DNA from: Bacteroidota bacterium
GTDB lineage: Bacteria; Bacteroidota; Bacteroidia; UBA8524
Length of the DNA stretch: 64,000 nucleotides
Assembly (NCBI GenBank): GCA_016124735.1
Contig: WGMZ01000001.1
Coordinates: 43,175 to 107,174 of the forward strand
Reading direction: 5' to 3'
Shown piece after piece: positions 37,856-47,199 of this stretch (position 1 is the first letter of the stretch; every line of letters begins with the position of its first letter). Under the pieces are notes generated by a model, which was given only the letters and a program-made list of their open reading frames with translations, was not told the DNA's origin and searched no databases. The position numbers and the translations under genes are program-made.

Positions 37856-39481
37856 TTAATGAAGTACCTGCACTTTGCTTTGAAATATTTCCGAGGAGCC
37901 TGATTGGATTCGGATAAAATATAAACCATTGGGGTAGGCAGAACAGTCCAATTCAAATTGGGAGCCATTGAATTGCTGACAGGAAAGAAATTGTCCATCT
38001 GAAGAAAATACAGAAATACTGACTTCTCCGGAATAAGCAGCGTCTATATGAATGGATCGACTGGCCGGGTTAGGGAAAATATTGAAGGTATTTGAAGCGA
38101 GAATGGAATTCATCCCTGTATACAGTTTGCAGGAGAAGGTGGAACCCGATTCGATGTGTCCGCTAGGTGTAAGGTTTTTGCCTTGAAAAGCAGTATGATC
38201 CAATGCAAAACGTTCGCAGCGAAATGTCATGTTGTTTTGAATGGCTTGTCCTTGTGCCTGTGGTCCCATATCGTTGACCGGATTGATGTACTCCCAAACA
38301 GTATTGCCGGCATTATCAACTTCAAAGAATCTTCCTGAATTGCCTTCGCAAATAAGGGTATTTCCATTGGGCAGCCTTTGGGCGCTGGAGATGATGGCTG
38401 AATAGAATTGAGTGTCGGGTTGAGCTTTGTATGTCCAGTTGAAGTCTGCAGGACCATAAGAGCCTGAGTAATAGGAATAATTGCCATTTAAATCAACCGG
38501 CAATTCCAAGCTGTTGACCGTAGAAAATTTTTTACTTTCCGTACTGCCTGCTTCGTTGTTGAAAACAAGAATATTGCCCTCATTCTGCAATCCCTTTGGA
38601 ATCCAATGCGCATGGTGCTGCATAAATAATTTCTGATTGCTGCTATTCCCCTGCTGATAGGCAGCAGGATTACCCCATCGGTACAATAAGTCGCCGCCTT
38701 TATTGTAATTTCCACCACTGGAGCTGGAGGCTTCTGCCGTGGTCGTGGAGTGGTCAATGATCCAAAATTCACTCATGTTGTGTACACTGATCATAATTTG
38801 ATCCCATTCTGCATTGTAATCTATCCCATTAAAATGCAGCCAGTCTGCCGTTCCGTGGTTGAGATAATTGATATCGATTTTATCGGGTTCATTGGCTACA
38901 ATTCCATAATTGGCACGGGTAGGATAGTGGTCCTGAATCAGGTGGTCCCATGCTTTCCATGTCCATACAATACTTCCTCCACCATTTTGATAATCAGGCT
39001 TTATTTCTATGATTTGCTCGGATTTTAAAATGGCTTGAGTAGTGATGCTTCCGGCATTGGATACTTCGGTCTGACTTCTGTTATCGTTCGCAATCATCAA
39101 TATATTTCCGTTAGGCAGCAATTCGATGTCGTGATGCATCCATCCAATGGAAGTATCCAGACTATAGCTCCATAGTATCTTGTTGTCCCAGGAAATTAAT
39201 TCAATAACGCCACCACCGCCGTTGAGGACGGGAATTCTTCCGGTGCGGAGCAGGCTTCCGTCATTTAAAAGGTAGCACGACAAGTTGGGTTGGTAATTAC
39301 TTGTCCAGGAATGGACTTGCTCGCCACAATTATTGATGAGATAGGTAGTTTTACTTTTTATGGGCGCAAAAATTGTATAACCGGGAAAGGACTCCTGACT
39401 GTTTTTAAATAGTCCTATCGTTTGCTGACCTGAAGTTTGAAGTCCCCAAAAGAGCAATGAAATAATGAGTATTTGGCGCAT
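37856..39481 (-). CDS. Arylsulfotransferase-like secreted protein with T9SS type A tail
   Basis: 541 residues from the ATG that opens the signal peptide (RQILIISLLFWGLQTSGQ). A longer frame upstream lacks a signal. The body resembles aryl-sulfate sulfotransferase propellers: NNCGEQVHSWTS, GWMHHDIELLPNGNILMIAND, MQHHAHWIPKG, QRLPNGNTLICEGNSGRFFEV. The C-terminal NIFPNPASRSIHID ... GLYFIRIQSG is a T9SS sorting domain. ASST enzymes transfer sulfate between phenols; whether this one is active is unknown, but conserved His residues are present. Confidence 0.82.
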   Translation of the reverse strand: MRQILIISLLFWGLQTSGQQTIGLFKNSQESFPGYTIFAPIKSKTTYLINNCGEQVHSWTSNYQPNLSCYLLNDGSLLRTGRIPVLNGGGGVIELISWDNKILWSYSLDTSIGWMHHDIELLPNGNILMIANDNRSQTEVSNAGSITTQAILKSEQIIEIKPDYQNGGGSIVWTWKAWDHLIQDHYPTRANYGIVANEPDKIDINYLNHGTADWLHFNGIDYNAEWDQIMISVHNMSEFWIIDHSTTTAEASSSSGGNYNKGGDLLYRWGNPAAYQQGNSSNQKLFMQHHAHWIPKGLQNEGNILVFNNEAGSTESKKFSTVNSLELPVDLNGNYSYYSGSYGPADFNWTYKAQPDTQFYSAIISSAQRLPNGNTLICEGNSGRFFEVDNAGNTVWEYINPVNDMGPQAQGQAIQNNMTFRCERFALDHTAFQGKNLTPSGHIESGSTFSCKLYTGMNSILASNTFNIFPNPASRSIHIDAAYSGEVSISVFSSDGQFLSCQQFNGSQFELDCSAYPNGLYFIRIQSGSSEIFQSKVQVLH

Positions 39482-39530
39482 GGTTTCTGTCTTGGAGTGA
39501 CAAAATATCGAAAGGTTTAATCGGACAGAA

Positions 39531-40517
39531 TTAAAGTAAAAACCCATGTACATCTTCCAAAGGCGAAGGGATGTCAGTTTCATCCAACATTTCTCTCAGA
39601 TCGATTTCAATGGACCGTGAGATAGAAGTAATGGGCACATCATTGTAAGTGCCTTCAAATGGATTTTCGGAATAGTCACCAATCTTTTCCATCAAAAAGA
39701 AAACCCAGGTAATCAACCCATTCAAAAAGGGACAGATCCAAAGAATCTCTACACGGCTATCCTTAAAGATATCAATTAATCCAAATGGCACGATAGCACA
39801 GAACACCATGGCAAGCCATAAAGCAACAGAGGCATACTGTCTGGGAAACGGGAAATTCTTAATTCTTTCTGATTTTCCCTGTCCTGCATATAGGTTCCCG
39901 ACGATTTTGTGGAATTCCATGTGCCTGAAGTCTTCAAAATAACCTTCATCCTTTAATTCCTGAAGCCGTTCAGATTGTATTTTTAATATTTGTGTGGCCA
40001 GGTTTCCCTTTTTACCAAGCTTTTCTATTTCATCTGAAGAAAGGAATTTGGCTAATTCTCCATCCAGCATTTGGTAGTACTCTTCACAAACCTGAGGCGA
40101 ATACAATCCATTCAATCTGTTTTCTGTATGTTCCCAGGGTCGGCTTAAACGCAACTGAAAGCGCAGGGCTGTGACCCAGGCCACATGTCGGTAAATAAGT
40201 TCTTTTTTAATTTCCGTAGCATTTGTTCCTTGTACAAATGCCATGACCGATGCTCCAAAGGTTCGGCTGTCGTTAACGATTCCTCCCCATATTTTCCGGG
40301 CTTCCCAGGTGCGGTCGTAGGAACTGTTGTTTTTAAAACCAAGATAAAATGCCACAGCAATACCAATCACGCCAAGAGGTCCCCAGGGCAAGGAGATGTT
40401 CAGGTGAAAGGCATACGATACCGCGCAGATGACCGCGCCATAGAGTAAACCGTAGATGAAGGGCCATTTTGACCAATTAAAGGTCATCCAAAAGCCATAA
40501 TTTCTTTTGATGTACAT
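39531..40517 (-). CDS. Bestrophin-family anion channel
   Basis: 328 residues. The N-terminal WPFIYGLLYGAVICAVSY helix, the AFYLGFKNNSSYDRTWEARKIWG motif and the LVENPFEG-like ENPFEGTYNDVPI stretch are typical of bacterial bestrophins (UPF0187). These form pentameric chloride/anion channels in the inner membrane. Upstream of, and on the same strand as, the arylsulfotransferase gene but separated by a 49-base gap. Confidence 0.88.
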   Translation of the reverse strand: MYIKRNYGFWMTFNWSKWPFIYGLLYGAVICAVSYAFHLNISLPWGPLGVIGIAVAFYLGFKNNSSYDRTWEARKIWGGIVNDSRTFGASVMAFVQGTNATEIKKELIYRHVAWVTALRFQLRLSRPWEHTENRLNGLYSPQVCEEYYQMLDGELAKFLSSDEIEKLGKKGNLATQILKIQSERLQELKDEGYFEDFRHMEFHKIVGNLYAGQGKSERIKNFPFPRQYASVALWLAMVFCAIVPFGLIDIFKDSRVEILWICPFLNGLITWVFFLMEKIGDYSENPFEGTYNDVPITSISRSIEIDLREMLDETDIPSPLEDVHGFLL

Positions 40518-40601
40518 GACAAATTAAAATGGATTGAAAGGTATGCATTGCTCGTGAAATTTATGCAAGCTTTTGACGCTGAAGATGCAAAACAGAAGAC
40601 A

Positions 40602-40629
40602 AAAAGGAGATTCGATAGAATCTCCTTTT
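40602..40629 (-). terminator. Terminator of the padR operon
   Basis: Perfect 11-bp stem AAAAGGAGATT / AATCTCCTTTT with a six-base loop and a five-T run on the minus strand, four bases after the stop of the membrane-partner gene. Confidence 0.85.
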
Positions 40630-40632
40630 CCT

Positions 40633-41049
40633 TTAAGCATCTGCCTTTGCAGCCCGGTATTTTTCTAAAAAATACAAGGGCAGGAAGCCAAAATTCATTA
40701 AAAGCCCTCCGGTAACGAGCAATACATTCGCGGCAGGCCAGTGCATTACCTTGCATAAAGATCCGGCGATGGCCATAAAGAATGCCAGGAATCCCAGTAG
40801 ATACATTGTTTTTTTCATGGTTATTTTTTTTCTGGTTAAAATAAAATGATCAATTTCAATTTCTGTTTTTAAGAGTTCGTCTATTCCAAATGCCTCCAAT
40901 GCCTGGGCGTACGCCTCAGTGAATTCATCTTGGTCGGAATTTTCAATGAGGCAACAAAGGTGATCCAGAAGAGATTCATTCATTCGGATGATCCCTCTAT
41001 CTTTCAGATCTCGCTGCATCCAATCAATATTCTTCTTGCTGATTATCAT
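40633..41049 (-). CDS. PadR-associated small membrane protein
   Basis: 138 residues. An N-terminal soluble helical part of about 75 residues (IDWMQRDLKDRGI ... LLDHLCCLIENS) is followed by two transmembrane helices at about 82-100 and 106-126 around KVMHWPAANVLLVTG. The N-terminal part resembles DUF1700-like partners that commonly follow PadR regulators. Overlaps padR by four bases (ATGA), so regulated with it. Function unknown. Confidence 0.65.
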   Translation of the reverse strand: MIISKKNIDWMQRDLKDRGIIRMNESLLDHLCCLIENSDQDEFTEAYAQALEAFGIDELLKTEIEIDHFILTRKKITMKKTMYLLGFLAFFMAIAGSLCKVMHWPAANVLLVTGGLLMNFGFLPLYFLEKYRAAKADA

Positions 41050-41384
41050 ACTAGATTGGATTTTGAGTTCAGTATCAGTCGCATGGAATCGAGGAAATCT
41101 CGAAATTCAATAAGCAGCGTTTGCCCTTGTTTTTCTCCCGAAGAAGTGAACGAATAATATTTTCGGATGCGGTTTCCATGCAATTCTTTTTCAGTTTTAA
41201 GAATACCGTCGGCCTCAAGTTTGTGAAGAGCAGGGTAAAGTGCTCCCTCTGTAATTTCCAGTTTACCTGCGGTCCTTTGTTTCACCTCTCGGGTGATTTC
41301 GTATCCGTACATTCTTTCTTTTTCGTGAAGGAGTTGGATGATTATAGGTTGCAGAGTTCCTTTGATGAGGTCTTTTGAATACAT
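41046..41384 (-). CDS. PadR-family transcriptional regulator
   Basis: 112 residues from the ATG of YSKDLIKGTLQPIIIQLL; the longer frame upstream runs through the operator. Winged helix with MYGYEITREVKQRT, ITEGALYPALHKLEADGIL and the wing HGNRIRKYYSFTSSG. PadR proteins usually repress transport or stress genes and their own operon. A palindrome just upstream is the likely operator. Confidence 0.9.
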   Translation of the reverse strand: MYSKDLIKGTLQPIIIQLLHEKERMYGYEITREVKQRTAGKLEITEGALYPALHKLEADGILKTEKELHGNRIRKYYSFTSSGEKQGQTLLIEFRDFLDSMRLILNSKSNLV

Positions 41385-41394
41385 AATTCGAATA

Positions 41395-41413
41395 TACATA
41401 AGTATCTTAGGTA
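41395..41413. promoter_or_regulatory. Candidate PadR operator
   Basis: Imperfect palindrome with half sites TACnTAAG and CTTAnGTA separated by three bases, 10 bases upstream of the padR ATG. Position and symmetry fit autoregulation by a dimeric PadR repressor. Confidence 0.5.
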
Positions 41414-41505
41414 TAACGATTATTTTTTGATGATAGTATGCACAGCTAAATAATTCCGGATAAAGTAATAGTGTCACACGGTGCCTGATTCCTTTAGGAA
41501 AAATG

Positions 41506-41513
41506 TATTTTCG
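41506..41513 (+). promoter_or_regulatory. Probable -7 element of the geranylgeranyl reductase-like gene
   Basis: TATTTTCG (one mismatch to TAnnTTTG) in the same AAATG-TATTTT context as the dipeptidase promoter, 19 bases before the ATG. No clear -33. Confidence 0.4.
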
Positions 41514-41532
41514 ACCGCCTATTTAGGATTGA

Positions 41533-42690
41533 ATGGAAACGAATTACGATATAATTATTTGTGGTGGCGGACCTTCCGGAAGTACATGCGCCCTGACTTT
41601 TAAAGGTTCTGATGCGCGGGTGTTGGTGATTGATAAAAACGAATTCCCCAGAGAAAAGGTTTGTGGAGATGGAATAGCACCTTATGCCTCCAAAGTGCTG
41701 AGAAAGATTGATCCCGAATTCGAACAGTCTTACAAGGAGTTTAAAGAAAAATTTCCCATTAAACGGGTGAAAATAGGCTCCAATAATTCCACAATAGCGA
41801 CCCTGAAACTCAGGGAAGAATTTGTAGTTTCCACCCGCTATCATTTTGATTATTTCCTGTATGAAGAGGCTCTTAAATTGCCCAACGTAAAGTTTAGTTG
41901 CGGCGAACAAATTAAGGATGTCGAGCGTACTGAACAGGGCATATCTGTGAAAACAGACAAATGCACTTATACCGGGAAAATGGTCATTGGTTGCGATGGA
42001 GCGACTTCTCTGGTTAGGAGAAAACTCAGCTCATCTACGGTTAATCCTGAATCACAATATGCTGCGGTGCGCGCTTATTTTTCCGGTGTGAAGGACATGC
42101 AGATGGATTGTTTTGAAGTCTATCATTTCAAACAATTTCCGGTGGCCTATTTATGGGTTTTTCCATCAGGGAAGGATCAGGCGAATGTGGGATTTGGAAC
42201 CTTTTCGAATATCGTTTCTGAAAGGCGACTGGATTTGAAAAAACTGGTATTTGAAACCATTAACATGCGCCCGGATTTAAAAGAGCGTTTCGCTCATGCT
42301 AAGTTGGAAAGTGACGTAAAAGGATGGAGCATTCCTTCCAGCTACGGAGAATTTCCTATCTCAGGGGACCGTTTTCTCCTCTGTGGAGACGCCGCAGGAA
42401 TTGCAGACCCATCGACAGGCGAAGGTATTGGACCGGCAATGGTGTCTGGCAGGATAGCTGGATTTCAAGCTCGGGCTTGTTTTGAAAAAAATGACTTTAC
42501 AGCAGAGGCACTGAAAGAATATGATGTAGAAATGGAGAATAAATTTGGCAAACTCTTCCGGAGAAGACGCTGGGCTGTGCGGGTGGCAGAGAGAAATCCA
42601 TGGATAGTCAATCTAATTGTGCGCATAGCAAAATCTTCCTCCTTTTTTGCCGATAAGGCAGATCCCTTACTGGCAAGATTTTTTTCCTGA
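41533..42690 (+). CDS. Geranylgeranyl reductase-family FAD-dependent oxidoreductase
   Basis: 385 residues. FAD-binding ICGGGPSGSTCALTFK at the N-terminus, then FPREKVCGDGIAP, and the second FAD motif LLCGDAAGIADPSTGEGIGPAM. This family reduces double bonds of isoprenoid chains or acts as a related flavin monooxygenase; substrate here is unknown (menaquinone side chain or carotenoid-type lipids are possible). Convergent with the Omp85-like gene. Confidence 0.85.
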   Translation: METNYDIIICGGGPSGSTCALTFKGSDARVLVIDKNEFPREKVCGDGIAPYASKVLRKIDPEFEQSYKEFKEKFPIKRVKIGSNNSTIATLKLREEFVVSTRYHFDYFLYEEALKLPNVKFSCGEQIKDVERTEQGISVKTDKCTYTGKMVIGCDGATSLVRRKLSSSTVNPESQYAAVRAYFSGVKDMQMDCFEVYHFKQFPVAYLWVFPSGKDQANVGFGTFSNIVSERRLDLKKLVFETINMRPDLKERFAHAKLESDVKGWSIPSSYGEFPISGDRFLLCGDAAGIADPSTGEGIGPAMVSGRIAGFQARACFEKNDFTAEALKEYDVEMENKFGKLFRRRRWAVRVAERNPWIVNLIVRIAKSSSFFADKADPLLARFFS

Positions 42691-42701
42691 ACCATTGGAA
42701 T

Positions 42702-44069
42702 TTAGAACGCCTGCTGGAATACAAAGAAGAACTGATGATCTTCTTTGGAAATAGCATAATCGAAGCGCAGTATCGTGCTCAGATTCCACGCTACGCGAAG
42801 ACCAACCCCTTCTGAATACCGGATTCTGTTTGACTGGAAATTATCCTGAAATTTATTGAACACACTGCCCGCATCAAAAAAGGGTACGCCACTTAATGCG
42901 ATATCCTGCTGGAGAAATTTGAAACCAGCAAAACGTGTTCTTAATTCTGCGTTGAAGAAATACATTCCGCGGTCTAAAAAACGGCTTTGTTTATATCCGC
43001 GTAATGTATTTGCACCTCCTAAGCCTTCAATACTTCCTTCCGAACTCCATTCGTCCTGATATTCAAAGAATGGAGCCTGTCCAAATGTATATCCCATTCC
43101 AAACCGGCTTGCAAAAACCATTTTCTTAAAAGTTTTGGGAAAAAGCTTCCGGTACCATTTAAATTGGGCAAATACTTTGTCCATGTTGTAATTAGATCCC
43201 AGAGCCTTACTCGAAAATTCGTTGGTAAATTCCGTGAAAATACCCCGACTTGGATCCGGTTCAAAGTCCCGGGTATCGTAAACCACTCCCAATTGAAGAA
43301 TCGTAATAGTAGATTTACCAACCCCCAGCAGGTTCTTGTTGTTTTTGTCGGTTTCTATGCGTGCCAAGGAATCATTTACCGGGGTAATGTTGAGGTGCGC
43401 TAATTCAGCGCCTGCCAGAACGCGCATTCTACTATCCAGTAGCGAATATTCACCACTGATATTCAGTATGTACTCTTCTTTCGTATAGGTATTATATTGT
43501 TTATACGGACCATTGAGACTATTTGCATAACCGGAATAATCATCGGAAGGGTAAACGGGGAGCGGAATCTGATTCGATTGCGACAGCTTGCTCAATGGGT
43601 TGAGGGTTTGTCCGGTGATTCCGAAATAAAGTAGATTCGGATTGATCTCGTACGCGGCTTCGCCTCGTAATCTCCACTTTGTTTTAAAAATATAGGGTTT
43701 GTCAATGGCTACTTTAAACTCTCTTTGATTTCTTGATGTATTAAAAAGTGTGACGTCGATCTTGGTTAAATAAGGAGTGTAATTAAAAAAGGGGTCAGAT
43801 TTTTTCCCGTTAAATGTAATGGAGCCTTCGGCGCCGTAACCAAAACCATTGATTGGGTCGCTGCTTATGTCTGGAATCCCGGTAACGAAAGTCCCCTCTC
43901 TTTTATTGACCAATTCCAGTGAATCCAGCTTCTTCAGATGAGATATATGAAAAGGAAGTTGATTACTGGAATCGGCTTCTTGTCCGAACACATAACTGCT
44001 GAATGCAGTGAAGAGTATAAGTAGAGAAAAGGGTTTCAATGCTACAGATATACTGATTTTAAATGCCAT
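42702..44069 (-). CDS. BamA/TamA (Omp85)-type outer-membrane barrel protein without visible POTRA
   Basis: 455 residues from the ATG (a TTG one codon earlier is in frame). Signal peptide ends near VFGQ. The C-terminal barrel carries the Omp85 signature GGANTLRGYKQSRF and PFFDAGSVFNKF, ending FFVFQQAF. The N-terminal 60 residues are too short for POTRA domains. Short Omp85 relatives are common in Bacteroidota; role in protein or lipid insertion is unproven. Confidence 0.82.
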   Translation of the reverse strand: MAFKISISVALKPFSLLILFTAFSSYVFGQEADSSNQLPFHISHLKKLDSLELVNKREGTFVTGIPDISSDPINGFGYGAEGSITFNGKKSDPFFNYTPYLTKIDVTLFNTSRNQREFKVAIDKPYIFKTKWRLRGEAAYEINPNLLYFGITGQTLNPLSKLSQSNQIPLPVYPSDDYSGYANSLNGPYKQYNTYTKEEYILNISGEYSLLDSRMRVLAGAELAHLNITPVNDSLARIETDKNNKNLLGVGKSTITILQLGVVYDTRDFEPDPSRGIFTEFTNEFSSKALGSNYNMDKVFAQFKWYRKLFPKTFKKMVFASRFGMGYTFGQAPFFEYQDEWSSEGSIEGLGGANTLRGYKQSRFLDRGMYFFNAELRTRFAGFKFLQQDIALSGVPFFDAGSVFNKFQDNFQSNRIRYSEGVGLRVAWNLSTILRFDYAISKEDHQFFFVFQQAF

Positions 44070-44171
44070 CAAATAAGTTAAAATGCGGATCGGACTGCGA
44101 TTTTAAACCTTATATTTCAATGCAGCAAGCTCAGCCATATATATGAAGTAAATGTAATGTGCCTGTAAATT

Positions 44172-44963
44172 TTATCCTTCCAGTTTCCTGGCCATCAATT
44201 GTGATTTTCCATGTTGTTGATGTGCGATGGTGATCAACACAATCATTACAGCAATAGATACCAATGAGGAAGGTAAGGTTCCAAGATCGAGTCCGCCGCG
44301 TTCCAATGGTTTGGTAAGGAAATCTCCGAAGGTAGCACCAAAAGGGCGGGTAAATATGAAGGCTATCCAAAACAGATAATTATGATTGATTTTCGTGAAG
44401 TAGTGCATCAGCACAACGATAAGGATTATAGCGCCAGTGACCATGGCACCGTTCAGGTAACTCAAACCAATGTCGTCGCTCAAGTAATCTCCAAAAGCAG
44501 TTCCCAGACTGTTGGAAAACAGGATCGCAACCCAATACAATAGTTCTTTGGGTTTGGCAGCTATGGGGTAGACTTCCAGATTGTGGTACTTGCGTTGCCA
44601 AAAGGCCAGGGTTAAAAAGAGACCAGCAAGCAGTAACAAACTTCCCCAGGCATATCCCAAATGCAGGGACCGATCGATAAAATCTGAAATTTCCGTTCCC
44701 AGAGTCGTGGTGCCAATGATCACCAGCCAATAGATGTAAGGAATGTATCTTTTTGCCTGCAATTGTGTAAACAAAACCACAAAGAGGAAAAGTGCGGTAA
44801 TCCCAATTCCCGTTGCGTATCCAAGATCTAATGTCATGGAAATGAAATCTCCGAGGGTTTCGCCAAGTGTGGTGGCAACAATTTTCATCAACCAAAAAAG
44901 CAGGGTGATTTGGGCAACTTTATTTATTTTTTCCATTGAAGTATAAGAATGCGTAGTATTCAT
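44172..44963 (-). CDS. COG4705-like multi-pass membrane protein
   Basis: 263 residues built from internally repeated pairs of helices. The motif TLGETLGDFISMTLDLGY recurs as TLGTEISDFIDRSLHLGY, SLGTAFGDYLSDDIGLSY and PFGATFGDFLTKPLERGG, so it is a four-fold repeat with about eight transmembrane segments. This matches COG4705 membrane proteins of unknown function. An alternative start is nine codons in at MEKINK. Confidence 0.8.
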   Translation of the reverse strand: MNTTHSYTSMEKINKVAQITLLFWLMKIVATTLGETLGDFISMTLDLGYATGIGITALFLFVVLFTQLQAKRYIPYIYWLVIIGTTTLGTEISDFIDRSLHLGYAWGSLLLLAGLFLTLAFWQRKYHNLEVYPIAAKPKELLYWVAILFSNSLGTAFGDYLSDDIGLSYLNGAMVTGAIILIVVLMHYFTKINHNYLFWIAFIFTRPFGATFGDFLTKPLERGGLDLGTLPSSLVSIAVMIVLITIAHQQHGKSQLMARKLEG

Positions 44964-45039
44964 TTCACAACCCGTCAGGGTCAGCCTGAAGGCTCAAAGA
45001 CACAGCCAAAAATTGAGTTTCAGAAAAGATTACAATAAT

Positions 45040-45735
45040 TTAATACGGACTATGCTTCCTGCATTCCCGTAAGACTGAATTAGGAGATGAACTTACAAAT
45101 GCAAATTTTAACCAGGTGGTGAGATTGATTCTGTTGTAGGCGATTTGAGATGTTTTGTAGTAAAGCATGATGGGGAGAGGATAGCCAAAACTCATCGTGT
45201 CGGGGTAAATTCCAGATTGTAGAATGAAGGCAATTTCCGGATTAGGAAAAGTAAGAAAATTTGCCAGTAGCATGGGTGTATAAAATGAATCAGATTGGTA
45301 AGTTATCTGCACCGGAATGCTGAGTGGTTCCTGGATTAACAAGGTGATATTTTTCTCTGAGGATGATTCCATTAATTTAATTTCCAATGTGTCTCTTACA
45401 GGAGTCAGGGTGTCTTTTCGAACTTGAGCGGTAGAATCAATAAAGTAAATGGCCCTATCTGGTGCGGAGTGAACTTTTACTCCAATGAGTCTGCCCGTAT
45501 CATTCCAGTATACCTGAATCAGAGATGAATCCAGCCGAATATAGTCCACATAACCAGGAACAGATTCTTTCATCTTCTGTTCAATATTTTCCTTTTGATC
45601 AGGATAGTTTCTGGCCAATTGGATGAGCATTTCCGGAACAACCTGGTAGCGCACACCATGAATATTCTGAGCAATAATCATCTTATTGAACAAGAGGATA
45701 GACAGAAAGATGAATAGCAGGTGAATTCGGTTCAT
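45040..45735 (-). CDS. Secreted protein of unknown function
   Basis: 231 residues, signal peptide at 1-23 ending IIAQ. Beta-rich, with no motifs I recognise. Follows the sigma/anti-sigma pair by about 70 bases on the same strand and might be part of that transcript, but the gap makes this uncertain. Confidence 0.55.
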   Translation of the reverse strand: MNRIHLLFIFLSILLFNKMIIAQNIHGVRYQVVPEMLIQLARNYPDQKENIEQKMKESVPGYVDYIRLDSSLIQVYWNDTGRLIGVKVHSAPDRAIYFIDSTAQVRKDTLTPVRDTLEIKLMESSSEKNITLLIQEPLSIPVQITYQSDSFYTPMLLANFLTFPNPEIAFILQSGIYPDTMSFGYPLPIMLYYKTSQIAYNRINLTTWLKFAFVSSSPNSVLRECRKHSPY

Positions 45736-45807
45736 TTCAATTGGTCAGAATTTAGCGATAGTCCACCTTAAAACTGAACCTTACGCTAAATCAAGGTACG
45801 ATCAAAG

Positions 45808-47199
45808 CTAACGAATCCTCCATTCAAGGCCGAGTGACATGCTATAAAAGTTTGGCTTTTGACTATAACGGGTCATCATAGAGTTGAGGGTATAGCGGTA
45901 AACCAATGCAGACTTCAAGGACATTTTTGAATTGATTTGATACCCGATTCCCAGATTCAGCCTGGCCTGCATTATCGTTTTGGAGAAATAGGAGGAAGGT
46001 GATCTGAGAGTTTTCCAATCGGGACCTGTATTTTCTTGCGTCCAGTACGCACTATATGTGCCGCTCACTCCATTAAAAAAGGAAAAATCCATTCCGGCTC
46101 CCGCTGAATAGAAAATCCGGCTATGGTCCCATTCGTACTGCAGCATCAGGGGCAGTGTGATATAGTGAAAATTCACCCTGCAATCCGGACAGACGGCAAT
46201 GGCATTCTGCTTGCTTGAAAGCGTATCGTACTGGTATTGAACCTGAGCAACAAAGCTTCCATCCGGTCTTTTTATAAAGTTGCGGTTAATGAGTCTTAAT
46301 GTGCTATCCAGCTCATAGGTAGTTTCCAGATGTGTATAGTTGGTCAGAGAAGACCATTGTCTTGTTCCAAAGCCTGTCAGTAAACTCAAGCGTCCCTTAG
46401 TGATGGAAAGCTGAATACCTTGTTGCCGGAAAGCCTGACTTTTTTCATGGGCTTTTTTCCATGAGGCAATATTCGGATCATATCGGTTGTCAACCCATCC
46501 TATTTCATAGTATGCAGCGAGCGAGTAATGAAAAAGAGGAGGACGATTATTTTTATTCTCATTCTTGCCATTGAGAATGGTGGATGGATCCATTGGATTC
46601 GGAAAGTCGTATTGGAAACGGGAAGCTTGAATGAGAGGGATTTGAATGATTTGTTTTGATTTAATAAGCATTACTTCCGGCGAGGGTTCCATTTTGGAAT
46701 TTAATGCAGAGGACATCAAAGATTCATCGGGTTTTAAGTCAGTAAGCAGCTTGTTGTTAAGACTTTGAATTGACCCCGATAAAATGTCATTGTCTTTTTT
46801 TGTTGGTTTTTTAGTTTCAAAGGAGGTGGATTTTTTCGCCGCAGCAGGTTTGGCTAAAGGCGTAGATGTAAATTCATTTGGGGTACTGTCAGAAGTTTGT
46901 TGAAGAGATGCTGAAAAGGCTTCGTGGGAGTCGGGAGAGGAGATTGAGGCGTAGGAAGGCTTCGAAGAAGCTTCATTTTGAGCGAGAGGTAACTGATCTT
47001 CCTGAACCCGGAAGAATGTCCAGTAGCTGCCTCCCAAAATCAGGAGGCTTACCATTATCCAGATAATAACTTTCCAGGACCGTTTTTTTCGTGTATCCAT
47101 CAGGGACTCCATCTGATCCCAGTAAGATTCACGGAACTCAAGACCTTTATCGTTCAGGCCGTCCCGAAAGAGCTCGTCTATATTTTTATTCCGACTCAT
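45808..47199 (-). CDS. Probable anti-sigma/beta-barrel fusion protein
   Basis: 463 residues. A charged N-terminal segment of about 40 residues (IDELFRDGLNDKGLEFRESYWDQM) is followed by one transmembrane helix at about 41-63 (WKVIIWIMVSLLILGG). Then comes a roughly 170-residue Ser/Thr/Lys/Pro-rich linker, and from about residue 240 a region of amphipathic strands like an OmpA/PorT-type barrel (LSLLTGFGTRQWSSLT, IFYSAGAGMDFSFFNG, MSLGLEWRIR). No signal peptide. It starts inside the sigma gene stop (four-base overlap), the usual position of an anti-sigma factor. Binding of the sigma factor by the N-terminus is inference. Confidence 0.7.
   Translation of the reverse strand: MSRNKNIDELFRDGLNDKGLEFRESYWDQMESLMDTRKKRSWKVIIWIMVSLLILGGSYWTFFRVQEDQLPLAQNEASSKPSYASISSPDSHEAFSASLQQTSDSTPNEFTSTPLAKPAAAKKSTSFETKKPTKKDNDILSGSIQSLNNKLLTDLKPDESLMSSALNSKMEPSPEVMLIKSKQIIQIPLIQASRFQYDFPNPMDPSTILNGKNENKNNRPPLFHYSLAAYYEIGWVDNRYDPNIASWKKAHEKSQAFRQQGIQLSITKGRLSLLTGFGTRQWSSLTNYTHLETTYELDSTLRLINRNFIKRPDGSFVAQVQYQYDTLSSKQNAIAVCPDCRVNFHYITLPLMLQYEWDHSRIFYSAGAGMDFSFFNGVSGTYSAYWTQENTGPDWKTLRSPSSYFSKTIMQARLNLGIGYQINSKMSLKSALVYRYTLNSMMTRYSQKPNFYSMSLGLEWRIR

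Noticed and set aside
45865..47199. Treating the sigma-linked protein as a plain porin
   Set aside because: It lacks a signal peptide and has a cytoplasmic-type N-terminus followed by a single transmembrane helix, which a simple porin would not have.
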